64,000 bases of DNA, taken from the NCBI GenBank assembly GCA_014695345.1, contig JACJOC010000052.1:1-64000 (forward strand), given 5' to 3'. The first letter of the stretch is position 1. The number at the start of each line of letters is the position of its first letter. The notes under the pieces were generated by a model. It did not search any database, was not told where the DNA came from, and worked only from the letters and a program-made list of their open reading frames with translations. The translations under genes were made by a program, and so were the position numbers. The DNA comes from Cyanobacteria bacterium FACHB-471 (GTDB lineage: Bacteria; Cyanobacteriota; Cyanobacteriia; Elainellales; Elainellaceae). This document shows positions 9,487 through 18,714 of the stretch, one piece after another.

Positions 9487-11079
9487 ATGAGCAAGCGAGT
9501 TGATCCGGCTTTACTTCTGACCCTCTTGATTACAACTGGTTTGATTGTAGGTGGCATCAGTCTTCTAAACAGGTTTTCACCGGGACTAATCCCCGGTTCG
9601 GCAGGACAGTCCAATTCAGCGGGTGATAGCCGTTGGGAATCGACCCGCGGTTCAACGCAACTGACTATTCTAGGGGACACCTTCAGCGGATACAGCACCT
9701 TTCGTCACAGCACTTTTCAAGATGCCTTGAAAGAAACCGGCTTAACGCTGAATTATGAGGATGAATTTGACCAGGCAGCACGGGCTGAGCGGTTAAATCA
9801 GGGTGAGGCAGATCTAATCGTGACCACCCTAGATCAATTTCTTCAGCAACAGCCTCAGGGACAAATCGTAGGATTGATCGATCGCACCGTCGGCGCAGAT
9901 GCAGTTGTCTTAAATACGAAACAATATCCCAACTTAAAGTCACTGCTAGATTTAAACCAACTCGTGCAGCAAGCGCGATCGCAAGGTAAACGCTTGGGAA
10001 TTGCCTTTGCAGGGGATACCCCAAGTGAATATTTGTCGCTAGTACTGGATACCAAGTTTGAAGCGTTTAACCTATCAGACTTTGAAGTGATCCGCGTTGC
10101 TGATGCCTCAGAAGCGTGGGAACTAATGCAAGCTCCAGCGGGTTCATCTGATGTTGATGTGGCGATCGCTGTAATTTGGGAGCCTTACGTGACCCAGGCA
10201 CGGCAGCAAGGCTACACTGTTGTTTTATCGAGTCAAGATGCACCAGGGGCGATCGTCGATGTTTTAGTTGCGTCGGATCAGTTGATTCAATCTCAACCGG
10301 GACTGCTCTCAGAATTGCTGGAAGCATACTACCGCCGTATTGATGCAAACGTGCGCGACTCAGCGCAACTTCAGGCTCAAATTGCTGAAGATGGCGGATT
10401 ATCGTCTACTGATGCGGTTTCTGTACTTCAGGGCATTGAATTCTTCACTGCTACCGAGTCCCAAGCCTGGTTCAACGATGGCACCTTGGAGCGTCGCATT
10501 GGTTCTACAGCAGCAGTGCTGGCATTGGCGGGGCGGTTGGACCAGGTGCCCGAAAACTCCACTGCCCTGTTCAGTTCAGAATTTATCACTAGAGCAGCTA
10601 CCAATACCCAAACTTTGATTGAATTGGTGCGGGCAGATAATCCAGAACTGGCAGAGCGACTGGCAGGTCGAGAGAGCGCTGTGAGGGTGGCTACTGCTCT
10701 GGAAAACAGCCAGATTCAAACTGCTCCCGATATTGGCAATCTAGAAGTTAAGGGAGACGTTGGCTTTGGTGTTGGCTCGGCTCAGTTGACCGCCACAGGG
10801 CAGCAAACCCTAAACCAATTGGCGCAAGAAATTCAAGAGTTTAATACCCAAACGGTGGCAGTGCGGGTGATTGGACACACCTCCCAAACAGGAGCCGCCA
10901 GCCTTAATCAAACCCTGAGTCAGCGACGGGCGCAGGTGGTGGTCGATTATCTGCGGAATCGGGGCGTGCAGAACAACATTGTGGCAGAAGGCAAAGGGTT
11001 CAGCCAACCACTACCTGGTGTTGCTCCAACAGATGCACGTAACCAACGGACCGAGATTCGTCTCGTTCGCGTCAATTAA
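9487..11079 (+). CDS. Periplasmic binding protein-like domain fused to OmpA domain
   Basis: A 530-residue envelope protein. It has one N-terminal membrane helix (LLLTLLITTGLIVGGISLL, residues 9-27), then about 320 residues that resemble type 2 periplasmic substrate-binding proteins of the SsuA/NMT1 kind (binding-lobe features such as AIAVIWEPYVTQARQQG and repeated IVDVLVAS), and a C-terminal OmpA-like peptidoglycan-binding domain (about 415-530) with GHTSQTGAASLNQTLSQRRA and the final RNQRTEIRLV. It therefore probably is anchored in the inner membrane and grips peptidoglycan. I choose the ATG at 9487, which gives MSKRVDPALLL; the frame is open to a GTG at 9427. No ABC permease is adjacent, so transport is unproven; a sensor role is possible. 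Confidence 0.82.
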   Translation: MSKRVDPALLLTLLITTGLIVGGISLLNRFSPGLIPGSAGQSNSAGDSRWESTRGSTQLTILGDTFSGYSTFRHSTFQDALKETGLTLNYEDEFDQAARAERLNQGEADLIVTTLDQFLQQQPQGQIVGLIDRTVGADAVVLNTKQYPNLKSLLDLNQLVQQARSQGKRLGIAFAGDTPSEYLSLVLDTKFEAFNLSDFEVIRVADASEAWELMQAPAGSSDVDVAIAVIWEPYVTQARQQGYTVVLSSQDAPGAIVDVLVASDQLIQSQPGLLSELLEAYYRRIDANVRDSAQLQAQIAEDGGLSSTDAVSVLQGIEFFTATESQAWFNDGTLERRIGSTAAVLALAGRLDQVPENSTALFSSEFITRAATNTQTLIELVRADNPELAERLAGRESAVRVATALENSQIQTAPDIGNLEVKGDVGFGVGSAQLTATGQQTLNQLAQEIQEFNTQTVAVRVIGHTSQTGAASLNQTLSQRRAQVVVDYLRNRGVQNNIVAEGKGFSQPLPGVAPTDARNQRTEIRLVRVN

Positions 11080-11153
11080 ATTAAGGGACATTCCCATTCA
11101 CCTATGCTTGCTCATCACCATAGCTGTATTCATACAGGGTAGAACTTGCTGCG

Positions 11154-11516
11154 CTACGATTCGCTGAGCTGATAGTGAATACAGCGATCGCACGGACCAC
11201 TCGGATTGACTGCACAGCGCAGCAGTTCCGATCGCGCATTGTAGGTACAGGTTGGATCACCGATCACCCAGTGGCCATCGACTAGACTTTTCTCGACGGG
11301 CGAATGTGTCTTTTGAACACAGAGAGTGATTTTGTGCAGCCGATAGCGACCTGATTTTAGCAAGTAGCGGTGTTTGCGCTCTAAAACCAGATAGGTTTGC
11401 CCTTCCACCTCCAGGTAGGCACCAGGTTGAGGGTTCCAGTCTAGATAGAGATGCCCCAGAGTAGAGCGGGTATCGCTCAGAATGACCTCTGTCGGCAGCA
11501 GCGAATTTGACTCCAT
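11154..11516 (-). CDS. DUF6464-like cyanobacterial protein
   Basis: A 120-residue protein that I recognise as a cyanobacterium-restricted family (DUF6464, from memory). Positions 15-70 read as a small beta-rich domain (EVEGQTYLVLERKHRYLL), and the C-terminus has NARSELLRCAVNPSGPCDRC, with a Cys-rich patch (C-x7-C-x2-C) that could bind a metal. The ATG at 11516 starts MESNSLLPTEVIL; an upstream TTG at 11531 is also in frame but less likely. Downstream of fusA on the same strand but separated from it by a terminator. Function unknown. Confidence 0.75.
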   Translation of the reverse strand: MESNSLLPTEVILSDTRSTLGHLYLDWNPQPGAYLEVEGQTYLVLERKHRYLLKSGRYRLHKITLCVQKTHSPVEKSLVDGHWVIGDPTCTYNARSELLRCAVNPSGPCDRCIHYQLSES

Positions 11517-11561
11517 AGCAATCGAGCGCAATCAACGAGTGACCAAACATCTTATCAAATT

Positions 11562-11611
11562 AAACAAAAGGGAAAGGAAAAGGGCATCTTTCTTGCCTTT
11601 TCCCTTCCCTT
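11562..11611 (-). terminator. Probable intrinsic terminator downstream of fusA (minus strand)
   Basis: Read on the minus strand, an imperfect 18-bp stem (arms 94-111 and 68-86 of the 11.5 kb block, made of gggaaaggaaaagggca-type sequence) is followed by TTTTGTTT. It lies 118 bases beyond the fusA stop. Two further inverted repeats lie between it and the gene: 11645-11654 with 11682-11691 (aatattcttt/aaagaatatt) and 11699-11708 with 11716-11725 (gtgatgaggg/ccctcatcac). Confidence 0.6.
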
Positions 11612-11728
11612 GAAGTCGTCCCAATTTTAGTTGGTTCTTGTTCAAATATTCTTTAAGAAGTCGTGCGGAATAAAGCTTCTCAAAGAATATTTAGAGCGTG
11701 ATGAGGGGCGATCGTCCCTCATCACCTA

Positions 11729-13816
11729 CTACGCCAGTGCAGCCTGACGCTCTTTAGCTTCCTTGATCACCTCTTCTGCCACATTGCTGGGGCAAGGCGC
11801 ATAGTGGGAGAACTCCATTGAGAACTGTCCACGTCCAGAGGTCATCGTCCGCAGGTCGCCGATGTAACCAAACATTTCGCTCAGCGGCACGTCTGCCTTA
11901 ATCCGCGCTCCCATTGGGTTGGTGTCTTGGGACTTGATCATGCCTCGGCGGCGGTTGAGGTCACCAATCACGTCACCCATGTGGCTATCTGGTGTGAATA
12001 CGTCCACCTTCATGATCGGCTCAAGCAGTTGAGGACCAGCTTTGGGCAAGGACTGACGATAAGCAGCCCGTGCCGCAATCTCAAACGCCATTGCCGACGA
12101 GTCAACGGGGTGATAGGCACCATCTGTCAGCGTGATCTTCAAGTCGACGCAGGGGAATCCAGCCAACGGACCCCGATCAATACTGGTTTCAAAGCCCTTT
12201 TGAATAGCGGGCAAGTATTCTCTGGGTACGTTTCCACCCGTCACCTTCGACTCAAACACAAAGCCAGTACCCGCCTCACCGGGCTCGATCACATAGTCGA
12301 TCTTGCCATACTGACCCGAACCGCCTGACTGCTTCTTGTGGGTGTAGCTGTCTTCTAGGCGCTTCGTAATGGATTCGCGATAAGCCACTTGAGGCTTACC
12401 GACTTCCACTTCTACACCGTGCGTCCGCTTGAGAATGTCAACCTTGATGTCGAGATGCAGTTCACCCATGCCTTTGAGGATGGTTTCGCCGCTCTCTTCA
12501 TCAGTTTCGACGTGGAAAGAGGGGTCTTCTTGCACCATTTTGCTCAGTGCCATGCCCATCTTCTCGTCGCCTCCCTTCTTCTTCGGCTTCACCGCAACGG
12601 AGATTACCGGTTCGGGGAAGACCATCGGTTCCAGGGTGGCAGGTTTCTTAGGATCGCAGAGCGTGTGTCCGGTCTGGACGTTCTTCATGCCCACGATCGC
12701 CACGATGTCGCCTGCCTGAGCCGAGTCAATCTCCTCACGGGAGTTGGCGTGCATTTCTACTAGACGGCCAATCCGCTCAGTTTTACCTGTAGCGGTGTTG
12801 AGTACCGTGTCGCCTTTAGACAAGGTACCGGAATAGAGGCGGGTGAAGGTCAGAGCACCAAAGCGATCGTCCATGATCTTGAAGGCTAACGCCCGTAGCG
12901 GACGGTTGGGGTCGACGATCGCAAATTCGCCCGTTTCATGTCCTTCCAGGTCAACCTCTGGCTGAGGCTTAACTTCGGTGGGATCAGGCAGGTAATCCAC
13001 GACCGCATCCAGCACTAACTGCACCCCTTTGTTTTTGAAGGAGGAGCCGCAGTAGGTGGGGAAGAAGGCGAGGTCGCGGGTGCCCTTGCGGATACAGCGC
13101 TTAATCGTGTCAATATCAGGCTCGTTGCCTTCTAGATATTGCTCCATCACGTCGTCGTCATGCTCAACCGCTAGCTCAATCAGCGCTTCACGGTAAGACT
13201 CAACTTGGTCAACCATGTCAGCGGGAACTTCTTTGATCTGGTAGTTGAGTGGATCGCTGGAGTCATCCCAGATCCAGGCTTTACGGGTGAGCAGATCAAC
13301 CATGCCTGTGAATTGGTCTTCAACACCAATCGGCAGCACCATTACCAGCGGCTTGGCTGCAAGCACGCTTTCGACTTGCTTCACCACTCGGTAAAAGTCA
13401 GCGCCCGTACGGTCAAGCTTATTGATGTAGATGATTCGAGCGACTTTGGAATCGTTGGCATAGCGCCAGTTGGTTTCAGACTGGGGTTCAACGCCGCCAG
13501 AGCCGCAGAACACACCAACGCCACCGTCAAGAACCTTGAGCGAACGATAGACCTCAATAGTGAAATCGACGTGACCAGGGGTGTCGATAATGTTGAGCTG
13601 GTGGTCTTTCCAAAAGCAGCTTGTGGCAGCGGACTGAATCGTGATCCCGCGCTCTTGCTCTTGCTCCATGAAGTCCGTGGTCGCCGCACCTTCATGAACT
13701 TCACCAATTTTGTGAATTTTCCCAGTTAGTTTGAGAATTCTTTCGGTGGTGGTCGTCTTGCCCGCATCTACGTGAGCGAAGATGCCAATATTGCGATAAC
13801 GAGACAGGTCTTTCAT
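11729..13816 (-). CDS. fusA: Elongation factor G, stand-alone paralogue type
   Basis: Translational GTPase that drives translocation of the ribosome. The 695 residues show G1 AHVDAGKTT (14-22), G3 DTPGHVDF (78-85) and G4 NKLDR (131-135), then domains II to V through [15 protein letters not shown]. The start [15 protein letters not shown] at 13816 replaces a longer open frame to 13870 whose 18 extra residues do not fit. No rpsL, rpsG or tuf is adjacent, so this is not the str-operon copy. It resembles the Synechocystis Slr1463 type; Cys104 (FCGSGG) and Cys240 (KRCIRKG) match, from memory, the cysteines 105 and 242 reported to form an inactivating disulfide under oxidative stress. Monocistronic by context. 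Confidence 0.95.
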   Translation of the reverse strand: MKDLSRYRNIGIFAHVDAGKTTTTERILKLTGKIHKIGEVHEGAATTDFMEQEQERGITIQSAATSCFWKDHQLNIIDTPGHVDFTIEVYRSLKVLDGGVGVFCGSGGVEPQSETNWRYANDSKVARIIYINKLDRTGADFYRVVKQVESVLAAKPLVMVLPIGVEDQFTGMVDLLTRKAWIWDDSSDPLNYQIKEVPADMVDQVESYREALIELAVEHDDDVMEQYLEGNEPDIDTIKRCIRKGTRDLAFFPTYCGSSFKNKGVQLVLDAVVDYLPDPTEVKPQPEVDLEGHETGEFAIVDPNRPLRALAFKIMDDRFGALTFTRLYSGTLSKGDTVLNTATGKTERIGRLVEMHANSREEIDSAQAGDIVAIVGMKNVQTGHTLCDPKKPATLEPMVFPEPVISVAVKPKKKGGDEKMGMALSKMVQEDPSFHVETDEESGETILKGMGELHLDIKVDILKRTHGVEVEVGKPQVAYRESITKRLEDSYTHKKQSGGSGQYGKIDYVIEPGEAGTGFVFESKVTGGNVPREYLPAIQKGFETSIDRGPLAGFPCVDLKITLTDGAYHPVDSSAMAFEIAARAAYRQSLPKAGPQLLEPIMKVDVFTPDSHMGDVIGDLNRRRGMIKSQDTNPMGARIKADVPLSEMFGYIGDLRTMTSGRGQFSMEFSHYAPCPSNVAEEVIKEAKERQAALA

Positions 13817-14042
13817 AATTGCTCTACAGATAGGTTCTACAAACCAGTGACAATCACTCGCAAGTGGCACTCAAGGGGAACAGCGTTGCCTTCACAGCAG
13901 CACGGACGGATCCCACCACCTGGAGGTTGAGAATCTAGCGATTCTCGTGGCGACTATACTAATTGTTAATAATTTTAAAATACTTTTGCGACGTATAGGA
14001 AATTTGGTCGGTCGTAAGTGCCACACTCTCAAGGTGCGGTCG

Positions 14043-15098
14043 CTATGAGACAAGCGCTTCGCCAGCTTTGCCAAGCATTTCGCGCCCGTGTGGTTCAGAG
14101 AGATTGGTCAGGTCGGGACCAGAAGGAATAATTCCACCTGGATTTAACGGAAACAAATTGCCATAGTAGTCTCGCTTGATGCTTTTCTGGTCACAGGTAC
14201 TAGCTACGACAGGAAGTTGATAGAGATCGCGCAGGTACGCACCCAGATTCTTGTAGTCTTGAATCCTACGGCGGTTGCACTTGAACAATCCGTAGTATGC
14301 CACATCAAAGCGAAATAGGGTGGTAAACAGGCGAACGTCAGCCAGCGTAGGGCGATCGCCACACAAATAGCGATTCTTTTCCAGGATAGCGTCGATTTCG
14401 TCAAGTGTGGTGAAAAGCTGTTCGCAGGCAGCGTCGTAGGCTTCCTGGGTTTGGGCGAAACCGCAGCGGTAAACACCATTGTTAACCGAGTGGTAGATTT
14501 TCTCGTTCCACTCGTCGATTTTTTCCTTTAAGTCTTCGGGGTAGAGGTCGAGGGTGGGGTGATGGGCGATCGCATTAAATTCTGAGTTCAGCATCACAAT
14601 GATGTCAGCGCTCTCGTTGTTCACAATGGTTTGCGTCTGCGTGTCCCAGAGAACCGGAACGGTACTGCGACCGCTATAGCCTGGTTCCCCTAGCTGGTAC
14701 AGATCCGCCAGGGTGCGAATTTCTGCTTTGGGTTGATCGAGTGCCCAGCCGCTATCGAGTGGCGAGACGATGGAAACGGCAATCGCATCCTCAAGCCCCT
14801 TCAAGGCGCGAACGACCAGAGTCCGATGCGCCCAGGGACAGCTCATGCCTACATAGAGGCGATAGCGACCTGCCTCAGGCTGATACGAGTTATTTTCCTC
14901 AGTGCTGATGAAGTTGCGGAACTGGCTGCTGGGACGGATGTACTCCCCCGATTTGCTGCGCGGAGCGAGGTTTGACATCATCACCCGCCACATGGTCGTC
15001 CAGACAAATTTGCCTAGCCGAATGATTAGCGTCGGCGGCAAGGACTTACCTTTTCGCTTGGCTTTAGGTTTTTCAGGATTAGAGGGTGTTTGAGTCAC
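14043..15098 (-). CDS. Glutathionyl-hydroquinone reductase-like GST (omega/Xi class)
   Basis: A 351-residue cytosolic glutathione S-transferase-family enzyme. The thioredoxin-fold domain has the catalytic motif GMSCPWAHR with Cys87, followed by a WALDQ-type segment and a C-terminal helical domain containing CGDRPTLADVRLFTTLFRFDVAYY, a pattern of YqjG/ECM4 glutathionyl-hydroquinone reductases, which use glutathione to reduce glutathionylated quinones. The N-terminal 50 residues are basic and extend beyond the bacterial core, a common feature in cyanobacteria. Lies 226 bases upstream of (before) fusA on the same strand. Substrate is inference from family; Cys catalysis is visible. Confidence 0.9.
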   Translation of the reverse strand: MTQTPSNPEKPKAKRKGKSLPPTLIIRLGKFVWTTMWRVMMSNLAPRSKSGEYIRPSSQFRNFISTEENNSYQPEAGRYRLYVGMSCPWAHRTLVVRALKGLEDAIAVSIVSPLDSGWALDQPKAEIRTLADLYQLGEPGYSGRSTVPVLWDTQTQTIVNNESADIIVMLNSEFNAIAHHPTLDLYPEDLKEKIDEWNEKIYHSVNNGVYRCGFAQTQEAYDAACEQLFTTLDEIDAILEKNRYLCGDRPTLADVRLFTTLFRFDVAYYGLFKCNRRRIQDYKNLGAYLRDLYQLPVVASTCDQKSIKRDYYGNLFPLNPGGIIPSGPDLTNLSEPHGREMLGKAGEALVS

Positions 15099-15131
15099 AT
15101 CTGTAGCCTTGTGTAGAGCAGTTGCGCTTTA

Positions 15132-15237
15132 CTCGTTCCCAGGTTTCATCTGGGAATGCTTTTGGAATGGCTCTGCCACTTAGTTTCAGAAGGCAGAGCC
15201 TCTAACTCTGCATTTCAAGGCAGAGCCTTGAAACGAG
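15132..15237. repeat. 106-bp palindromic dispersed repeat, copy A
   Basis: Begins ctcgttcccagg and ends ttgaaacgag, so the ends are inverted repeats; inside are tctgggaa/ttcccaga-type and ggctctgcc/ggcagagcc stems. A second copy of exactly the same length and internal order is at 58986-59091. It lies between the GST gene and the glycosyltransferase gene and could fold into a branched hairpin. Confidence 0.85.
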
Positions 15238-15247
15238 TTTTGACATG

Positions 15248-16249
15248 CTAGGTTTTGGAATTGAAATATCTTTCTTTGATCTTAGCAATTATGCGCTGTG
15301 TGCGTAATTTTGTTAGTCGTAACGGAGTCAACGCTTGAATGTTAGATGAATATTGATCTTTGTAATCAAAGAAATAATTAATGTCACCCAGAATGCGCTC
15401 AAGCCGTTGAATGATATTTTCGGTGCGATATTCTGCAAAAAATTGTTCAGACAGATTAACGGGTGCTGAATTGTGAACCACTTTTAGAATGCGCTGGATA
15501 TCAAATTCTTTAGAATATCCGGCGATTTTGTAACAGTTGAATCCCGGATCGAGGTAGTCTGATAAGCCGCTGTTAACACTGGAGAAGACCTGGCAGCCGC
15601 AGGCGATCGCCTCCATTGGCTGTAGCCCAAATCCTTCACTCACACCCTGCATTGCCCAATATTCCGCCGAGTCATACAGGTAAACTTTGGCGCGATTGAA
15701 TAAGCCTGCCAGATCTTCAACGTAAGAATTGACAACACAGACATTACACTGCTGCTGCAAAGCCGGTACTAATTCTTTGAGCAAATATTCTGACGATTTT
15801 CGTGCTTGGACTAATACGTCAACATCTCGCTCTAAGTTTAGATTTTGGAACTCATCGGAAATTTGGTTGGGTAGGTAATAGATTAAAGCGTGGGGTGAGC
15901 GCTGCCCCCAATAGCCCATCGTATTGCGACTAACCGTAATAATGGGGACGCTGGACGGTAGCTTAAACCCATACTCGGCACTGTGGGCGTGATAAACCAC
16001 GTTGTAGGGCTTTAATCTAGCAGCAAGTTTAGGAACATCAAACCCCCAGCTAATCACAAAGATCACATCCTCTCCCCGTTTCTGAAGGACATCATCCAGA
16101 AACAGTGTCTCTTTTTCTCGTTGGCGATAGGTGACGACCTCAGCCGGACAAACCTGCTGTGCCAAACGCAACGTTTTTAACTCTGCCCACAGCCCGCCAC
16201 AGGCAAACTTACCAGCCGTTCCAGGAACTAAGAAATAAAGTTTTCTCAC
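15248..16249 (-). CDS. Glycosyltransferase (GT4-like)
   Basis: A 333-residue protein resembling single-copy GT-B glycosyltransferases. The C-terminal half carries the family signature SEGFGLQPMEAIACGCQV, in which the two Glu spaced by about eight residues normally contact the donor sugar nucleotide. The N-terminal Rossmann-like half begins MRKLYFLVPGTAGKFACGG, with the glycine-rich loop found at the start of such enzymes. The start is a GTG at 16249 immediately after a TTG; no strong ribosome binding site. It has no glycan-operon neighbours, so donor and acceptor are unknown. Cytoplasmic, possibly membrane-associated. Confidence 0.8.
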   Translation of the reverse strand: MRKLYFLVPGTAGKFACGGLWAELKTLRLAQQVCPAEVVTYRQREKETLFLDDVLQKRGEDVIFVISWGFDVPKLAARLKPYNVVYHAHSAEYGFKLPSSVPIITVSRNTMGYWGQRSPHALIYYLPNQISDEFQNLNLERDVDVLVQARKSSEYLLKELVPALQQQCNVCVVNSYVEDLAGLFNRAKVYLYDSAEYWAMQGVSEGFGLQPMEAIACGCQVFSSVNSGLSDYLDPGFNCYKIAGYSKEFDIQRILKVVHNSAPVNLSEQFFAEYRTENIIQRLERILGDINYFFDYKDQYSSNIQALTPLRLTKLRTQRIIAKIKERYFNSKT

Positions 16250-16324
16250 AACACTACCAGCTTCACCATCCCTATTTTGCCTCTAAGGAGATGGCTGAGG
16301 AAGAAATTGCTTTGATGAAATTCA

Positions 16325-16402
16325 AGTAGGATGTGTTGGAGCCGCGTAACGCGTTGTGGGCTGTGGGTTGATGCGTTACACTACCGCTTAACGCATCCTA
16401 CT
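16325..16402. repeat. Palindromic spacer repeat (agtaggatg ... catcctact)
   Basis: The ends agtaggatg and catcctact are inverted, with inner elements gcgtaacgcg, gatgcgttac and ttaacgcatc. This resembles the GTAGGATGCGTTA-type repeats spread through many cyanobacterial genomes. It sits between the divergent-looking ends of the glycosyltransferase start and the TPR gene stop. Confidence 0.65.
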
Positions 16403-16440
16403 GAAGCCTGGTATGTGCCCTGATGAATTGAGGCGATCGC

Positions 16441-18159
16441 CTAGTCCATCAAGCGAGAAGCGGTCAGGGAAATATCTGCATACCCCCAAGCCTGCTCAAG
16501 CCGTTCCTGGGTGATTTGGGCTTCTGCGGTTTTGCCTTGAGCCTGTAAGCTCTGAGCCAAGCCGTAAAGCGACCAGCCATTCTCAGGATAAATTGCTAGA
16601 TCTTCTCGGTAGGTTTGTTCTGCCTCGGCTGAGCGATCTGCTTGCAGCAGTACAGCCCCTAGCGTTTGCCGAACTGGGGAATACCAGGGTGACGGTTCGT
16701 CATAGCTAAGTTGGTCTTCCAGGGTGATACCCGTTTGCAGGTGGGCGATCGCCTCCTCAAAATTTCCCTGTTTTGCTGCCAGTTCACCCGCTAACACCTC
16801 ACTAGCAATTTGCAGCAGGTGAGAAGTGCTGTTGATATCCCAAATGGTAACTCCTTCCAAAGCGGGACTGGTGGCGATCGCTCTTACTGCTTCCAGTTCC
16901 TCCGTTGCAGCTTGTAACTCACCTTTTGCGGTGTACGCCATGCCTCGCGCAAAATGCCACACCCCTGTCGGATACACCAGATCTTCTGCTGGAGCAGGCT
17001 GCGCTAAGATCTCATCCCACATGCCAAATTTAACGTAGGTGTAAAGCGGAATGGTGGAGTAATGCTGCAAGGTGCCAAAGCCTGCTTCCCGAATCAGTGA
17101 TTGGTTAACCAGTGCAGCCGTTTGGTGAGCGGCTTGGAGTGCGTTCTGTTGTTGTCCTGACATGGTTGCCGCATACCAGCCAAAGTGTTCGTTGTGCGGC
17201 ATGTAAGCAATTGGATAAGTCCCTTCAGGGTTATGCTGACGGGCGTATTCAGCATCGGCGGCTGCGGCTTGGCGGTTTGCTATCACTGCATCGTTATAGC
17301 GCCCTACCCTTAGATAAATGTGTCCAGGCATGTGAATTAAATGTCCAGTGTTGATGCGAAGCAACCGCAGGCGATCGGCTGCATCTGCTGCCAAATCAGG
17401 ACGTTTAGCCTCAACTGCATGAATATAAAGGTGAATCGCACCTACATGATAAGGATTGCGGCTTAAGACCGATTCTAAAGTCGTGATAATTTCAGCCCCC
17501 TCAGGTCTGGGTTCTCCGTTTTCTTGCCAATAGTCCCAAGGAACAGTGTCCATCAAGGCTTCGGCAAACAGGGTGGCAGCATCCAGATCATCGGGATATT
17601 GTTGAGCAACTTGTCGCATCGCATTTGCATACGCAAGATCTAGTTCACTCCGATCTGCGACTGGCTCAGGGGCGTAGCGTGTTGCCAGTGCTGAAATGTA
17701 TGCTCTTTCTTGATCAGTTGCGTGTTCGCTGAGGGCGATCGCCCTCTGAATTGCCTCCCAAGCTGTAGGAACTGCGCCATCTTCCATTGCGGCATTGATG
17801 TTCGGTCCTAAAACATACGCCATTCCCCAGTGACATATTGCACAAGTTGGATCAAGTTCAGCAGCCTGTTGAAAAGCTCGAAGAGCCTCAGCGTGGTTGA
17901 ATCCGTAGGCCAAAATCAATCCTTGGTCAAAGTAGCGCTGCACCTGTGGGTTAGATGTAGAAATGGGATGACTATAGTTACCCAAATCGTCAAATAAAGG
18001 AACCGTTGCTTCTGTGGAAGTTGCAACCTGTTCAGTTGATTCTGCTTGATGCTGGTCAGGAGTGTGAGCCAATGCCAGTTTAGAATGACCAGCTAATTCC
18101 ACCGCTGCCAATAAGGTTAGTGCAAGCAGGGTTGGATAAGGGTTAAAGCTGTAGCTCAT
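16441..18159 (-). CDS. Exported tetratricopeptide-repeat protein
   Basis: A 572-residue protein with a signal peptide (to about residue 31, LALA then HTPDQ) and many TPR-like helical pairs from residue 75 to the end, for example HAEALRAFQQAAELDPTCAIC and AEQTYREDLAIYPENGWSLYGLAQSL. The family usually reads CAMAYWG at the position that here reads CAICHWG, so a CxxCH (Cys106, Cys109, His110) results. The start is decided by the Shine-Dalgarno GGAGG eight bases before the ATG at 18159; a TTG at 18174 and an ATG at 18165 are also in frame but do not have proper spacing. Function unknown; a periplasmic scaffold is likely. Follows the small gene at 18202-18627 by 42 bases, so likely co-transcribed. 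Confidence 0.85.
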   Translation of the reverse strand: MSYSFNPYPTLLALTLLAAVELAGHSKLALAHTPDQHQAESTEQVATSTEATVPLFDDLGNYSHPISTSNPQVQRYFDQGLILAYGFNHAEALRAFQQAAELDPTCAICHWGMAYVLGPNINAAMEDGAVPTAWEAIQRAIALSEHATDQERAYISALATRYAPEPVADRSELDLAYANAMRQVAQQYPDDLDAATLFAEALMDTVPWDYWQENGEPRPEGAEIITTLESVLSRNPYHVGAIHLYIHAVEAKRPDLAADAADRLRLLRINTGHLIHMPGHIYLRVGRYNDAVIANRQAAAADAEYARQHNPEGTYPIAYMPHNEHFGWYAATMSGQQQNALQAAHQTAALVNQSLIREAGFGTLQHYSTIPLYTYVKFGMWDEILAQPAPAEDLVYPTGVWHFARGMAYTAKGELQAATEELEAVRAIATSPALEGVTIWDINSTSHLLQIASEVLAGELAAKQGNFEEAIAHLQTGITLEDQLSYDEPSPWYSPVRQTLGAVLLQADRSAEAEQTYREDLAIYPENGWSLYGLAQSLQAQGKTAEAQITQERLEQAWGYADISLTASRLMD

Positions 18160-18201
18160 TTGCATGTCCTCCAATTGAGTAAGAAGTTAGAACAAAGACC
18201 T

Positions 18202-18627
18202 TTAGTTAAGGGAAAAGCGGTTGAAACGATGCCGCGTTGCGTTGCTCTGCACGGTAGCGCAAGTATTGCGGCTCCGCCTCGTGAGAGGAGGTAGAGCCTC
18301 CAGAACGCATTCCGGAGCTTCGCTTTGGAACGAGAGTGTTGGAGTTATTTTGACTCGCTGCTTTTGAGTTTGGTAAAGAGAAATGTCCAGTGTGTTGTCT
18401 TTGAATTGGTATAACGTTTTGTCTTGCTGTTGAGGGACAGATTGAAGGCGATCGCTTGGATTATGAACAAACACATCGGTAAACTCATTTTCAGGTATCT
18501 TTAGCTCATCTAGTGTTGCATTGGTCAACAGGTCAAGGTCAATTAGCCGAAAGGAGATACCACATGTCAGCACAACGGTCAGCAGAATCTTTAGGCTCTG
18601 CATTAATGGGCGATCGTTTCTCACCAT
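18202..18627 (-). CDS. Small membrane-anchored protein of unknown function; C-terminus repeat-derived
   Basis: A 141-residue open frame starting MVRNDRPLMQSLKILLTVV with one N-terminal hydrophobic segment (signal anchor or signal peptide to about residue 25), followed by a soluble region rich in Asp, Gln and Leu. From about residue 99 (TLSFQSEAPECVLEALPP) to the stop, the coding DNA is a dispersed GC-rich palindromic repeat (about 18240-18335: ggctccgcctc, gaggtagagcctcc, gaatgcg/cgcattcc, ggaacgag). The true 3' end may have been replaced by the repeat. The ATG at 18627 is plausible. The gene precedes the TPR gene on the same strand. I do not recognise the family. Confidence 0.6.
   Translation of the reverse strand: MVRNDRPLMQSLKILLTVVLTCGISFRLIDLDLLTNATLDELKIPENEFTDVFVHNPSDRLQSVPQQQDKTLYQFKDNTLDISLYQTQKQRVKITPTLSFQSEAPECVLEALPPLTRRSRNTCATVQSNATRHRFNRFSLN
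18240..18335. repeat. Dispersed GC-rich palindromic repeat, degenerate copy
   Basis: Contains cctcgtgagaggaggtag, gaacgcattccgg and a terminal ggaacgag that recalls copies A and B of the 106-bp repeat. It overlaps the 3' end of the gene at 18202-18627. Confidence 0.6.
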
Positions 18628-18714
18628 GAGAGTTACCTCAAAAAATTGCTAGAGTTCAAGCCGTGTAATTAGCCTGGCTTGCCGTCCAAAACTCACTTCA
18701 TTAAGAACTGATTG

